IMG/VR virus record: IMGVR_UViG_3300033233_000027
Span: 1 to 64,000 of that record
Strand: one strand, 5' to 3'
Length of the DNA stretch: 64,000 nucleotides
Origin: a virus
Shown: positions 6,523 to 14,965 of the stretch, piece by piece
How the letters are laid out: each line of letters begins with the position of its first letter
Position numbering within the stretch: the stretch's first letter is position 1
Program-made: the position numbers and the translations under genes
The notes under the pieces: model-generated
Database searches by the model: none
What the model saw: the letters and a program-made list of their open reading frames with translations, nothing else
What the model was told of the DNA's origin: nothing

Positions 6523-9237
6523 TCAATGATGGATACCACCACCACCACCGCCGCCAACTGCCCTACGGCCACACGATAGCCTAGTCCCATTCGTGAGGCC
6601 ATGCTGGCATAGTTTAGAAGGACCTGGTTGGATAGAAACCAACCGAAGAGGTTCAATCTCAATCGGGACTAGAGGAGGAGTCGGCCCAGGAGGAAGCGAA
6701 GGTGGCTTCACTGGTAGACGCTGTGGAATGCGTTTGATGATCCCGTTTGCCTTATCAATGAGCTTTCGTATCCCGCGGTTGATGATCGCAATAAGGAGAT
6801 CTCTCCATTCACGATATCCAGCCTCGTCACGATATGGAATGGCAAGAACGATCTTCTTGTATTCCTCTGTAGGAGCAAATGGCAGCGCATTATCAGACAA
6901 CTTCTTGTCTTCTGCCTCAATCTTTTTGCTCGGCTTGGAAGGAGCCTCTGCGGGTTCATTCCAATTGGACAGAATGAACTCAATCAGCATACTCGTACCA
7001 GTCTTCTCACCTTCAATCCGTACGTTTGGTTTAGACAACCAATCAAGGAGCGTTTCGTAGGATGGAAGGGTGCTCCCCTTTTTTGGATTCCTAAAGACTT
7101 CCGTAGCTTTGTTCCATAGTGCTACGGTTGTAAGAAGAGCAAGTTCTTCTTTTGTCGGCTTCTCACCACCTGATGGCGTTGGAGCTGGTGCTGGGGGAGG
7201 GGTTGGGCTTGGGGGTGACGGAGGAAAAGCCTCTGCCGCAGCACGAAGGGCAGATCCGCCTTCTCCTCTTCTCTTCCTTTCAACCGCCCACGCCATGTCT
7301 TTGAGCAATTCACGGAATCTCTTCACGTATTCAGTGAAACTAATTTTATTCATAGCGTCGAGCAGAGTCATTAGCAAATCATGGAATGCACCGGTTAGCT
7401 CAGTCCACATACCACCAAAAAACAAACCCTTCTCTAGTAGTTGTTCCCTATATTCATTGTACTGAGAATATAGGGCGTCCCTGACCATTACCTCATACGG
7501 ATAAATCTCATCCATGAAGGATATATCCATACCGTTCTTCGCAAATTCCATCTTCGCGGCAAGCAGGGCTCTATACGGCGTAGGCACTACTGCTAGGATT
7601 TCGGTTGCCTCTTCCCACCAATATGGAAGATGTCCCGTTGGAGGAGTCGGGCTTGGGAGCATAGGTATAGGACTTGTCATTAATTCTTGAGCTCGCCGAA
7701 TGTGTTCTTTTGCCCACCTTATCCGATATTCAACATTTTCTGGGCGTACTCCATTAGCTATTAGCTGTTCTGCTTCAAGAATATACTGCTGCGCTAGACT
7801 CAGCCACTCAGAAGGCGTGTAAGGTTTGACGGGCGTGCCCTGGAACAAAGGGGCCCATGTAGTAGTTTCTTTATTGGTGTACAACATCCTTGGAAAGCGG
7901 GGGGTCCGGTTTACGGTTTTGCCTATTGGGGCCAGAGCAAACGGTTGCACAAGAAAAGCTACGGGCCCCTCAAACGGCATATCTCCGCATCGTTCACCTT
8001 TGGAACGATCACATGGGACAGGCTTGGGAAGGCTTTCAACAATCCCCTTCGCCTTCGCGAGGAGTTCCTCCACGTCCTGATGGCCGCTTGTTGGACTCAC
8101 TGTAGTAAAGATCACTGAGTCGTCGATTCCAACAAATTCACGCACGGGCGCGGGCGGCTTAGGAGCAAACAGCCTAGGCCATGGGCGTTGATTCAGCACA
8201 GTGCCGGTTGGCGCAATTCTTACTGGCCCAAGCTCTGTTTCACTTACTGACGTAACTGTTAGGGAGCCGGGTTGGAAATGTACCGGAGCGGGAGGTTTTG
8301 GTATTCCTTCAGCTGATGGAGGCGGCAGTATTGAAGATGGCTGCCGATACGGCTCGCGGGTTGGTTGTATGGTTGGTTGGATTCTCTGTTGGATTCTTGG
8401 TTTGATTGGGTGCGTTCTTTCTTCAAATTCAGTACGACGGAATCCAAGGAAGTTATATGCGAACGAATCCAGCTGCTCCGCGATACCCATTAGCAGTATC
8501 CACGATGGTTCGTTCTGTTCTTTCAACGCAAGGCTTCTGGTCAAATCGGACGTGATGGCAAATAGATCACTTGCCTTTCTCATGGCTTCCTTGTCAGCCA
8601 TCAACTCTGGATTCTCTGCCAGATGAAGAAGATAAGCTGCGTTAGCTAGGAAGTTTGCCGCCAGTGATTCTATATCCTCTCGATTACTCACCTCCTGTGT
8701 ACGCAACCAGTGATAGAGCTTTGCAGCTTCCACTTCCAGCTTTTCTGAGGCTTTGGTAAACGCGTTTGATTGAGAGGAAACCAGAGGCAAGGAAATAAGC
8801 TCAATTGGAACTGGCGATGGATGCGGAGTCGGGCTTGGGGGCATTTGAATTGGGCGGGGGGCCTTCTGCAAGCTCCGATATGGATTCCCCCTCTCCGTAA
8901 CTTCCTGTAGTATTCCAGGCGGTATATCTTTTAATTCTAATGCATCTAGTACGATTGGCAAATCGTATAAAGCTATAGGTACGGCAATCGGATGTGGGGC
9001 CGTTTGCTTAATCTGTACACGAGGAGGCACTCCTCGACCCTGATAGGCAGACTCAAGCTGCAAAGGGCGACGGTTGAGTATGGCCTTTGCATCCTGGATA
9101 AGTTCTTTTACGGTATTCTGCTGGCCAGCAGTAGGGCAGACAACAACGCATGAACCTATTGCGGGCCCATCAACTCCACTTGAGATGCTTGAAGCAGCAG
9201 TGGCCCCGATACGTTTTCCGGTAAAGTGTTTGGCCAT
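6523..9237 (-). CDS. Large proline-rich repeat protein, possible virion protein
   Basis: 904 residues with no recognised domain. It is built as helical blocks separated by proline-rich linkers (PPSPTPHPSPVPIEL near 130, LPSPTPPTG near 535, PPSPTPPPAPAPTPSGG near 680, PPSLPPGPTPPLVPIEIE near 865). An internal repeat is visible: CPTAG...ELIQDAKAILNRRP near the N-terminus matches SPTSG...ELLAKAKGIVESLP near 375. The N-terminus is basic and the C-terminus ends GGGGGGGIHH. No signal peptide. The length and modular build suggest a structural, scaffold or adhesive protein; inference only. Confidence 0.75.
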   Translation of the reverse strand: MAKHFTGKRIGATAASSISSGVDGPAIGSCVVVCPTAGQQNTVKELIQDAKAILNRRPLQLESAYQGRGVPPRVQIKQTAPHPIAVPIALYDLPIVLDALELKDIPPGILQEVTERGNPYRSLQKAPRPIQMPPSPTPHPSPVPIELISLPLVSSQSNAFTKASEKLEVEAAKLYHWLRTQEVSNREDIESLAANFLANAAYLLHLAENPELMADKEAMRKASDLFAITSDLTRSLALKEQNEPSWILLMGIAEQLDSFAYNFLGFRRTEFEERTHPIKPRIQQRIQPTIQPTREPYRQPSSILPPPSAEGIPKPPAPVHFQPGSLTVTSVSETELGPVRIAPTGTVLNQRPWPRLFAPKPPAPVREFVGIDDSVIFTTVSPTSGHQDVEELLAKAKGIVESLPKPVPCDRSKGERCGDMPFEGPVAFLVQPFALAPIGKTVNRTPRFPRMLYTNKETTTWAPLFQGTPVKPYTPSEWLSLAQQYILEAEQLIANGVRPENVEYRIRWAKEHIRRAQELMTSPIPMLPSPTPPTGHLPYWWEEATEILAVVPTPYRALLAAKMEFAKNGMDISFMDEIYPYEVMVRDALYSQYNEYREQLLEKGLFFGGMWTELTGAFHDLLMTLLDAMNKISFTEYVKRFRELLKDMAWAVERKRRGEGGSALRAAAEAFPPSPPSPTPPPAPAPTPSGGEKPTKEELALLTTVALWNKATEVFRNPKKGSTLPSYETLLDWLSKPNVRIEGEKTGTSMLIEFILSNWNEPAEAPSKPSKKIEAEDKKLSDNALPFAPTEEYKKIVLAIPYRDEAGYREWRDLLIAIINRGIRKLIDKANGIIKRIPQRLPVKPPSLPPGPTPPLVPIEIEPLRLVSIQPGPSKLCQHGLTNGTRLSCGRRAVGGGGGGGIHH

Positions 9238-9284
9238 CTTCTCTTCCCCCTATTTCCTGTAGTCACATTTTGTTCGTAAGACGA

Positions 9285-9605
9285 CTAATCTCCTCTGTCT
9301 GCCTCTTCAACGGTCACATTCTCTTCGTCATGACCGCTCTCAGAAACATACTCCTGCCAAGATTCGTACGCATCTCTCAATACGTCAATGTCGGCCTTTG
9401 GATTCTTGGCGTCCTTGAGCCGTACTGCTGTATCATTCAGGAGTTCGAGCAGTTCATCGCCTTCTTCCCACTCAAGCCCCTCACGTTCATCCTTATGGAG
9501 AGTCTCAATCAGGCGCAATGCCTCCAGTAGGGCATTCTTTTCGCTCTTGAAAACAGCGTGGCTGTCTTCTCGGGCAGGGTTGTTGTACGTCACTATCCAT
9601 GCCAT
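9285..9605 (-). CDS. Acidic helical protein of unknown function
   Basis: 106 residues; start MAWIVTY at 9605 chosen for SD GAGAGGGAGAG. A short beta N-terminus (AWIVTYNNPA) leads into a strongly acidic helical body (EGLEWEEGDELLELL) and an acidic tail. No cysteine or membrane segment. Function unknown. Confidence 0.6.
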   Translation of the reverse strand: MAWIVTYNNPAREDSHAVFKSEKNALLEALRLIETLHKDEREGLEWEEGDELLELLNDTAVRLKDAKNPKADIDVLRDAYESWQEYVSESGHDEENVTVEEADRGD

Positions 9606-9664
9606 AGTCTCTCCCTCTCTTACTTGCGCATTTCTATCATATTGCGCAGCGCACTTTAGTTCTT

Positions 9665-9853
9665 TTACGCCACCAATTTGATCTTGATAGTCCACGTTCT
9701 AACTCTTGACGAGAACGATTTGGTAAATTGCCTCGCATCATACAGTCTTTCAAATAGACCATAAAAATCTGCCTCATCAAGAGTCTTCCCAATCGCTACG
9801 ATATACATCGGATTCTCCTTTATTCCAAAACGATCATAGTATTCATCGTTCAT
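9665..9853 (-). CDS. Small protein of unknown function
   Basis: 62 residues; its ATG overlaps the stop of the upstream gene by four bases (ATGA), implying translational coupling. Mixed alpha/beta composition with a basic C-terminus (RTWTIKIKLVA). No motif recognised. Confidence 0.55.
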   Translation of the reverse strand: MNDEYYDRFGIKENPMYIVAIGKTLDEADFYGLFERLYDARQFTKSFSSRVRTWTIKIKLVA

Positions 9854-10188
9854 GTAGTCCGAATGTCATGTTGATACTGTGCGTATACCTGCTCCTTGAG
9901 TTCGTCTGTCGGCTTGAGAAGGATGCGCAGGTCATTCGCAAGACCCACGAATCCTTCCGGGCTCTCTTCCAGCACCTTCTTCACGATCAGTCTCTTTAGC
10001 GAGGAGATTCTGGCCGCGATCTCCAGCTCGACAATGCCCCTCTTTTCGGCTTCCCGCTTTTCGCTTCTCCGAGGAAGGTGACGACGGCACCAAGGACGGT
10101 TAAGCTCTTCCGCGACAGCTTTGTTTTGGCATTGAGGCGAACCGAAAACACGAAGCCTTCCTGAGCATTTCCCAAGATCAGGATTCAT
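9850..10188 (-). CDS. Small Cys/His N-terminal domain protein
   Basis: 112 residues; start MNPDLGKC at 10188 chosen because GAGGAAAGGGAAGCG precedes it and it overlaps the previous stop. The N-terminal ~45 residues contain C8, a second Cys in SPQCQNKA and CRRHLPRR, a spacing suggesting one zinc site. The rest is helical with a leucine-rich segment. Function unknown. Confidence 0.6.
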   Translation of the reverse strand: MNPDLGKCSGRLRVFGSPQCQNKAVAEELNRPWCRRHLPRRSEKREAEKRGIVELEIAARISSLKRLIVKKVLEESPEGFVGLANDLRILLKPTDELKEQVYAQYQHDIRTT

Positions 10189-10484
10189 CGCTTCCCTTTC
10201 CTCGCACGAGGCATCCGCACAGGACGAGCCGCCAGCTCCTCCTGCGCCTGTTCGTAGGTGATGCCACTCGCTTCTGAGTAGCGACTGATTAGGCCCATCT
10301 CGTAGTTGTCCAGCCAATCGTAGAATTCAGAATCCGTCAGTTCCCTGTCGGTAAAGTTAGCCATCCCCTTCCAATAGGCTACCGTGCGCGGATCGCCCAT
10401 CTGGGTATTTAAGAACGTCCAATATTGGTCCCACGCTTCCAACGCTTCCAGAATGTCACGCTCTCTCTTCATACTTTTCATCAT
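10185..10484 (-). CDS. Small helical protein in an overlapping operon
   Basis: 99 residues. The start at 10484 overlaps the upstream stop as ATGA, and the frame ends in basic MPRARKGKR. The content is aromatic and acidic (WDQYWTFLNTQMGD, SEFYDWLDNYEMG). No family recognised. It belongs to the tightly coupled run from 9665 to 12315. Confidence 0.6.
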   Translation of the reverse strand: MMKSMKRERDILEALEAWDQYWTFLNTQMGDPRTVAYWKGMANFTDRELTDSEFYDWLDNYEMGLISRYSEASGITYEQAQEELAARPVRMPRARKGKR

Positions 10485-10891
10485 TTCGCGACTGGTCCAA
10501 CGGCACCGTACGCCTGCGGCAGTGCCTGAGCTTTTGCCTGTGGCAGAGCGGGCGTTCCTCCGTGTAATCCCCACATACCAACGCCGAACATGGAAGCTGC
10601 CGCGAGCTCGGACAGTAGGGCCGGCAACCAACTTTTGAATGCGAGGAGGAGAGCAGCTGAGGCCAGCGTAGAGAATCCGAATACGACCCAGAGACCACGA
10701 TCTGCCTCGGCAGTCGCAGTAGGATCTCCGCGTTCAGCGAGTGATCGGAGGGCCGTCCAGCTTGGACTCATGCTGGCACTCAAAGAGGCGACGGCAATGG
10801 CAGAGAGGATGCCTGGCGCGGATGTGTCCTGTGGCGAGAGGTGAACCAGCCCTAGACTCGTTCTCTTTCCAGACCAAGGCATCTGCTTCAT
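10481..10891 (-). CDS. Two-helix membrane protein
   Basis: 136 residues with hydrophobic stretches at about 26-42 (ILSAIAVASLSASM) and 68-105 (LWVVFGFSTLASAALLLAF, then LLSELAAASMFGVGMWGL). Overlaps its downstream neighbour by four bases. The C-terminal tail is Ala/Gln/Pro-rich. It could be a virion membrane or host-envelope protein. Function unknown. Confidence 0.6.
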   Translation of the reverse strand: MKQMPWSGKRTSLGLVHLSPQDTSAPGILSAIAVASLSASMSPSWTALRSLAERGDPTATAEADRGLWVVFGFSTLASAALLLAFKSWLPALLSELAAASMFGVGMWGLHGGTPALPQAKAQALPQAYGAVGPVAK

Positions 10892-11151
10892 GTTTTTACG
10901 TTGTCTACAAGGCTGATGAGATCCATCAAGGCCCCGAGCCCGCTCAGGATCCCTACGCCAGTGCCGATATAGGACACAGCACCTTTCTCCCGCGCCGCAA
11001 TCCAGAATCCAAGGAAGGACATCGATCCGTGCGTGAGGAGCCTGAGAGAATCACCGAGCGGTGCAGGGAAACCGAGCATCGCATCGAAGGCCTGCCCCAT
11101 CTTAGGGCTGGAAGGTTCTAGTGCGGACATGCCGATTGGTTGCTCAATATT
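10888..11151 (-). CDS. Small membrane protein
   Basis: 87 residues; start MNIEQPIGMS at 11151 chosen for SD AGAGGAAGAGG. One or two hydrophobic helices follow residue 40 (SMSFLGFWIAA and IGTGVGILSGLGALMDLISL). It overlaps both neighbours, suggesting co-expression with the membrane protein at 10481. No family recognised. Confidence 0.6.
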   Translation of the reverse strand, partial: NIEQPIGMSALEPSSPKMGQAFDAMLGFPAPLGDSLRLLTHGSMSFLGFWIAAREKGAVSYIGTGVGILSGLGALMDLISLVDNVKT

Positions 11152-11827
11152 CATCGGCCTCTTCCTCCTCTTCTCGCGCTTCTCCACGTTCTTCCGCATC
11201 CACGAGCAGCTGTTCGAAGGCTTTGATCCACTCCTCTCCTTCTAGGTCGGTCGACAGGAGGCCGCCAGAGAAGATGTACTCAATGAGTTGATCTGCCTCC
11301 TCCTCGAGTGCGGCCAGTTCATACTGCTCTGGAGAGTCATAGTCGCGGCTCATCTCTCTCGCGTCGTATACGCCTGGGCCATTATAGTCCCGTTCCACTT
11401 CGGCCCATTGAGGATACGATTCGTGGTGTGACTCAAGGAGTCTATCAAAATCCTTTCGGTTCTGGACATTGACGAACGGATACTCCTCGTAGACGTACGC
11501 CGCTCTGCCATCTGGAATGTCGCTGATCTCCATTACGTCCAAGCCTTGCGGCTCGTTGTATTGGATCTCCTTGATCTGCGTCTTGTCCCTTATCCGTCCG
11601 TCTACGACAAGGGCCACGCCGATGCTGGCGCGTTCGGAGCTTAGGAATTCTGCGTATGGATAGATCCCAGCTCGTGGCCCCATCTTGTCCAGCCAGGAGA
11701 TGATCGTCTTCGTCTTCGGATTCCACTTCATCGATACGCTGCGTTTTCTTTCGCTCCAGTCCTTCGGAGTTATCGGATGGTCGTCTATGAAGATGGCGTT
11801 TCCGATGTGCTTCGCGCCCAAGATCAA
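11144..11827 (-). CDS. Acidic protein of unknown function
   Basis: 227 residues. The N-terminal ~110 residues are mixed alpha/beta with HIGNAIFIDDHPI and GPRAGIYPYAEFL; the C-terminal half becomes very acidic and ends in a glutamate run. The start overlaps the upstream MAGEMKW gene as ATGA, so the two are coupled. No catalytic motif is recognisable. Confidence 0.65.
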   Translation of the reverse strand: MILGAKHIGNAIFIDDHPITPKDWSERKRSVSMKWNPKTKTIISWLDKMGPRAGIYPYAEFLSSERASIGVALVVDGRIRDKTQIKEIQYNEPQGLDVMEISDIPDGRAAYVYEEYPFVNVQNRKDFDRLLESHHESYPQWAEVERDYNGPGVYDAREMSRDYDSPEQYELAALEEEADQLIEYIFSGGLLSTDLEGEEWIKAFEQLLVDAEERGEAREEEEEADEY

Positions 11828-12315
11828 TCCTCCTCAACGATCTTTCGCAGGGAGGAAAGGACAGAGTAGTAGACCTCTTCCTTCTCACGCATTTGCCCTA
11901 AGCCTATATCGCCTACGATGCCTTGGTCGCTATGGCCAAATTCTCCTGTGGCTTCGTCCACATAGCCCATGCGCTCAAGATTCGAACTGAGCCATGAGGT
12001 CAATCTATGGTTGTAGACATCTGGCTCAATCTGGGGACTATCCAACTCTTCTTCGCTCGAATTGGAGATCGCATCCAAGGATTGGTAGATGAATTCGTAC
12101 TTCCAGTCATCTGGCATCATTTCGCCGTGTGCTGGATGCACGATCAGATCATTCACCCATTCTTGGGCATCCTTCGCGTACCAGTATTCTTCTCCAGAAT
12201 CCCGTTTGCCTAGATGAAAGTAGCGGGCGATCTTATCGGCAAGTTCCTGGACGGTCAGGTTCCTAAATGCCGCCCCTGGGGTCTTTCCAGGACTCCACTT
12301 CATCTCTCCAGCCAT
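11824..12315 (-). CDS. Accessory protein with MAGEMKW start
   Basis: 163 residues; start at 12315 (MAGEMKWSPG) matches the N-terminal motif of genes at 3637, 4638 and 5873. The body is helical and acidic with WVNDLIVHPAHGEMMPDDW. A run of ten G residues precedes the start and could act as an unusual SD or slip site. Promoter-proximal gene of a coupled run. Confidence 0.65.
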   Translation of the reverse strand: MAGEMKWSPGKTPGAAFRNLTVQELADKIARYFHLGKRDSGEEYWYAKDAQEWVNDLIVHPAHGEMMPDDWKYEFIYQSLDAISNSSEEELDSPQIEPDVYNHRLTSWLSSNLERMGYVDEATGEFGHSDQGIVGDIGLGQMREKEEVYYSVLSSLRKIVEED

Positions 12316-12407
12316 TCCCCCCCCCACGAAATGCGCTTGTGTCGTTCGCGGAATGATGATACCATCTTGGCTGAATAGATCAAGCGACTAACCCTCTCTC
12401 CACGAAT

Positions 12408-12440
12408 GCGCCCCGTCTCGGGCCTCTCTGAGCGGGGCGC
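12408..12440 (-). terminator. GC-rich hairpin after the glycosyltransferase gene
   Basis: Perfect 8-base stem GCGCCCCG/CGGGGCGC with an inner CTC/GAG pairing, starting 9 bases beyond the stop of the glycosyltransferase gene. No long T tract follows on the minus strand, so termination may be inefficient or factor-assisted. It separates the glycosyltransferase group from the 11824 operon. Confidence 0.6.
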
Positions 12441-12448
12441 TTCCCTAA

Positions 12449-13453
12449 CTACGAGCCTAGGCGTGATATCTCATCCCTGATTGTCGCCAAGGCGACTTCA
12501 GGGGCGTTTGAGTAAGCTGCTCGGTCATTGAACGCGTAGTCTGGGGCAGATTTTATCGCACAGGCTGCTGCAAACTCCTTCTCAGCCTCCCTGAGTCTTC
12601 CGGTCTTGGCCAGATGGGCTCCGATGGCGATCAGCGGTTCGCGTCTAGCTGGACAGCATCGATTAGCCGCCTGGAATGCCGCCACGGCCTCGCTTTGCAT
12701 CCCCATATCCCGAAATGCCCAGCCGATCGTTAGATGCGCCTGTGAGGAGTCCATATCAGTGCATTGAGCGGAAGAAAGCCATCGTCGAAGCTCTCGGATG
12801 CAGCCTCGATAATTTCCCATCCCGTAGAATTCCATCCCTAGGTTCCAGTGCGCTGCAATGTGGGATGGGTCGACCTGCACTTCCTCAAGCAGGAGTTCCA
12901 GATTCTGCTTCCTTCTTTCTTCAATCTTTTCAGGGGACTTTGGAACGTGGAATATGAAAGCGTCCTTGATGACATGGACAAGAGCTTTCTTCTCTTCTAG
13001 TGGGATCAACTCCTCATGGATTCGGAATCGCCATTCCCACAGCTTTCTCTTCCAGACTATTCTCCGGTTGTATTCGCGCTCTTCCGTGTTTCGGAAACGC
13101 ACTGTACCGGCGTTGGCCTTCAGTCTGTCTGCTGTCGCTATGCTGGCCCGCAGTGTCCGCTCCGAACCATCCGCGAGTCTCTCATCGCAATCAACACTCA
13201 ACAGCCAGTCGGAGGTGGCGAACTCAGCCGCTGCGTTTCTGGCGTTCGCAAAGTGGAATGGGTCTTCGAACTTTTCTGAGTGCGTATGGAGATTCGGAAA
13301 CCCGAGTTCTTCAGCAATGCGCAATGTGCCATCAGAGGATCCAGTGTCCAGAAGGACGATCTCATCCAGTTCCCGCAGTGACTTCAGGCAGTCTCCTATC
13401 AGCGTCTCTTCGTTCTTTGAGATCAGGACTGCCCCGATGGTCGGTTTCTTCAC
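12449..13453 (-). CDS. Family-2 glycosyltransferase with helical repeat tail
   Basis: 334 residues. The N-terminal ~110 residues are a GT-A glycosyltransferase domain: IGAVLISKNEE, EIVLLDTGSSDGT (UDP-sugar region) and the metal-binding SVDCDERL near residue 88. The following region (HVPKSPEKIEERR, then TPR-like helices such as HIAAHWNLGMEFYGMGNY) resembles the SunS-like GT2 enzymes that carry tetratricopeptide repeats. It would transfer a sugar to a protein, surface polymer or modified DNA; the acceptor is unknown. Collagen-like or tail-anchored virion proteins are possible acceptors (inference). Confidence 0.85.
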   Translation of the reverse strand: MKKPTIGAVLISKNEETLIGDCLKSLRELDEIVLLDTGSSDGTLRIAEELGFPNLHTHSEKFEDPFHFANARNAAAEFATSDWLLSVDCDERLADGSERTLRASIATADRLKANAGTVRFRNTEEREYNRRIVWKRKLWEWRFRIHEELIPLEEKKALVHVIKDAFIFHVPKSPEKIEERRKQNLELLLEEVQVDPSHIAAHWNLGMEFYGMGNYRGCIRELRRWLSSAQCTDMDSSQAHLTIGWAFRDMGMQSEAVAAFQAANRCCPARREPLIAIGAHLAKTGRLREAEKEFAAACAIKSAPDYAFNDRAAYSNAPEVALATIRDEISRLGS

Positions 13454-13462
13454 GGCTTCGAC

Positions 13463-13831
13463 TCAAACTGTATCTGGGAATATCCGTTCTGCGAGGCCAT
13501 GGAGCAGATAGCAAGCTGCGCTTGCGACAAGTCCGTCCACGACTGAGGCCAGCAGATGGCGGTGAACAAACACTGAGGCGGGAGAGAACGCATACCAAGA
13601 AAGTGCGAGTCCGATCCAGAACCCAATGCAGGGGGGGCACCCAACGAGGTCAAGCCACAGAGATCGAGGCTCCTCTTCTTGAGTACCGTCTTTCGCCTTC
13701 TTGATTCGAACGTAACTGGGCGGAATCTTCCTTGCAAGAGAGCGCAATGGCTGCCCTAATTTTAGAACAGCGATGGCGTTTGCAAGTCCGTAGGATGCGA
13801 GAACGAACCAAAGCGCAGCGATCCAATACAC
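13463..13831 (-). CDS. DUF1360-like membrane protein
   Basis: 122 residues with an N-terminal membrane helix (YWIAALWFVLASYGLANAI), a conserved-looking CPPCIGFWIGL motif at the second helix and a third hydrophobic segment (VDGLVASAACYLL). The CPxC-GFW motif after a short loop is what I remember of DUF1360, related to Bacillus YjcA. Function is unknown in that family. It sits just upstream of the glycosyltransferase, 9 bases away. Confidence 0.65.
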   Translation of the reverse strand: MYWIAALWFVLASYGLANAIAVLKLGQPLRSLARKIPPSYVRIKKAKDGTQEEEPRSLWLDLVGCPPCIGFWIGLALSWYAFSPASVFVHRHLLASVVDGLVASAACYLLHGLAERIFPDTV

Positions 13832-13890
13832 TCAGCACCCCCCTCGGCAATGTGCCGTCGCCGGCAGCATCCATTTCCCTGTCCACACCA

Positions 13891-14247
13891 TCACGCACCT
13901 CCCGTTTTCGGTTCCCGCTTCAACAGATCGAATGTGCCTTTGTCACTCTTCGGAATGATCGCCACTGGAAGCCTGATGCCTTTGGATACTTCCGAGACAG
14001 CTGGCGCAATCTGAGCCATTAGTAGCCATGGCGATGCCCCGCAGATCCTTGAGCCATCCTCTCCGAACAACTCAAACGCCGAAGTTGCGCCATTGGACAT
14101 CGCGACCATTCCAAGGAGGCTGATTGCGGCCGACAGGTCATTATCGAACTGAAGATTGACTTGGACAGACTCCTTTCCGCATTGAAGTACGGCCCTGTAC
14201 TTCTTTAGGTTCGTCGCCGCTGCGATAGGCAATAGTGCTTCAATCAC
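13891..14247 (-). CDS. Protein of unknown function
   Basis: 118 residues with alternating beta and helical segments (KYRAVLQCGKESVQVNLQF; AAISLLGMVAMSNGATSAFEL). The start overlaps the upstream gene as GTGA/ATGA. No signal peptide or motif recognised. Confidence 0.6.
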   Translation of the reverse strand: MIEALLPIAAATNLKKYRAVLQCGKESVQVNLQFDNDLSAAISLLGMVAMSNGATSAFELFGEDGSRICGASPWLLMAQIAPAVSEVSKGIRLPVAIIPKSDKGTFDLLKREPKTGGA

Positions 14248-14741
14248 AGTAGGCCTCCATCCCTGAGTAGCCTGCCCAATCCTTTGGCCAACTCACCGCG
14301 GACGACCATTCCGTTCGTACCAGGCATCTTGAGAATGAGGGATGGTTTTTCTCCGTTACCTTCCTCGTAGTAGGAGATATTTACGATGTCTCCAAGAGGT
14401 GTGCTGATGCTGGTCTGTCGGCGGGCCTCAGGCTCTACGCCATCGTCCTGGACGCGTTCAAAAAATTCTACCGGATGGCCAGCACAGAGATATTGGCCAG
14501 TCGCAGGATTCTTCATGTGCCAGCAACATTCCCAGAGAACCAGTGTTTCCACGAGTTCACCCGATATGGCGTCCTTGCCTTCAGATCGTTCGATGACATG
14601 ATATTCGTTCGGCCACCCGACTCGCTTCAAAGTGAATGGGGTGAAGTCTCCCTCTGGCTTTGCGTTCTTCTTGACTCGCACGACATCGCCAGGATTGATT
14701 ACCATCTGCTCCGCATCAGCGGCGTTCGGCTGATTTTCCAC
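14244..14741 (-). CDS. Protein of unknown function with SH3-like N-terminus
   Basis: 165 residues. The N-terminal ~95 residues (NPGDVVRVKKNAKPEGDFTPFTLKRV...YHVIERSEGKDA...ETLVLWECCWHMKNPATG) look like a small beta-barrel, as in DUF2158-type phage proteins, with two adjacent cysteines. The C-terminal ~50 residues form a second beta unit. Assignment is by pattern only. Confidence 0.55.
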   Translation of the reverse strand: MENQPNAADAEQMVINPGDVVRVKKNAKPEGDFTPFTLKRVGWPNEYHVIERSEGKDAISGELVETLVLWECCWHMKNPATGQYLCAGHPVEFFERVQDDGVEPEARRQTSISTPLGDIVNISYYEEGNGEKPSLILKMPGTNGMVVRGELAKGLGRLLRDGGLL

Positions 14742-14886
14742 GCTTCCCTCCGTTCACTCTTAGGAGTCGGCACAGCAACTCATCCATCGTCTCTGCAACC
14801 TGAATTCTTTCTGCCAGCCAGGAATGGAGTTCTGGCGACACCATGACGGTTTTCTTTCCCTTGCTCTCGCTCTTGATGTACGGCAT
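14716..14886 (-). CDS. Small ribbon-helix-helix-like DNA-binding candidate
   Basis: 56 residues from the ATG at 14886 (MPYIKSESKGKKTVMVSPEL). A short beta strand (KTVMVSPE) followed by two helices (LHSWLAERIQV, MDELLCRLLRV) and a basic tail is the layout of ribbon-helix-helix repressors. It is the first gene leftward of the divergent region, and the predicted transcription start is within about two bases of its ATG, so its message may be leaderless. A role as switch regulator is inference. Confidence 0.5.
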   Translation of the reverse strand: MPYIKSESKGKKTVMVSPELHSWLAERIQVAETMDELLCRLLRVNGGKRGKSAERR

Positions 14887-14894
14887 ACGGGGAG

Positions 14895-14923
14895 TTTTTA
14901 CGCGCAATACGCACATCAGTCAA
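14895..14923 (-). promoter_or_regulatory. Leftward sigma70-like promoter
   Basis: On the minus strand TTGACT, a 17-base spacer, then TAAAAA. The predicted start site lies about two bases before the ATG of the small DNA-binding candidate at 14886. It would drive the leftward accessory operon. Confidence 0.5.
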
Positions 14924-14930
14924 GAGGAAC

Positions 14931-14959
14931 TTGCGCGAGGAAAATACAGTTGGTATCGT
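14931..14959 (+). promoter_or_regulatory. Weak rightward promoter candidate
   Basis: TTGCGC, 17-base spacer, TATCGT. Four of six -10 positions match, and the predicted start falls at the ATG of the next gene (14966), which has no SD. Weak evidence. Confidence 0.3.
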
Positions 14960-14965
14960 CTCGCG

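Noticed and set aside
13000-13704. Plus-strand 234-codon frame opposite the glycosyltransferase and its neighbour
   Set aside because: No SD or recognisable motif, and it lies antisense to two well-supported genes.
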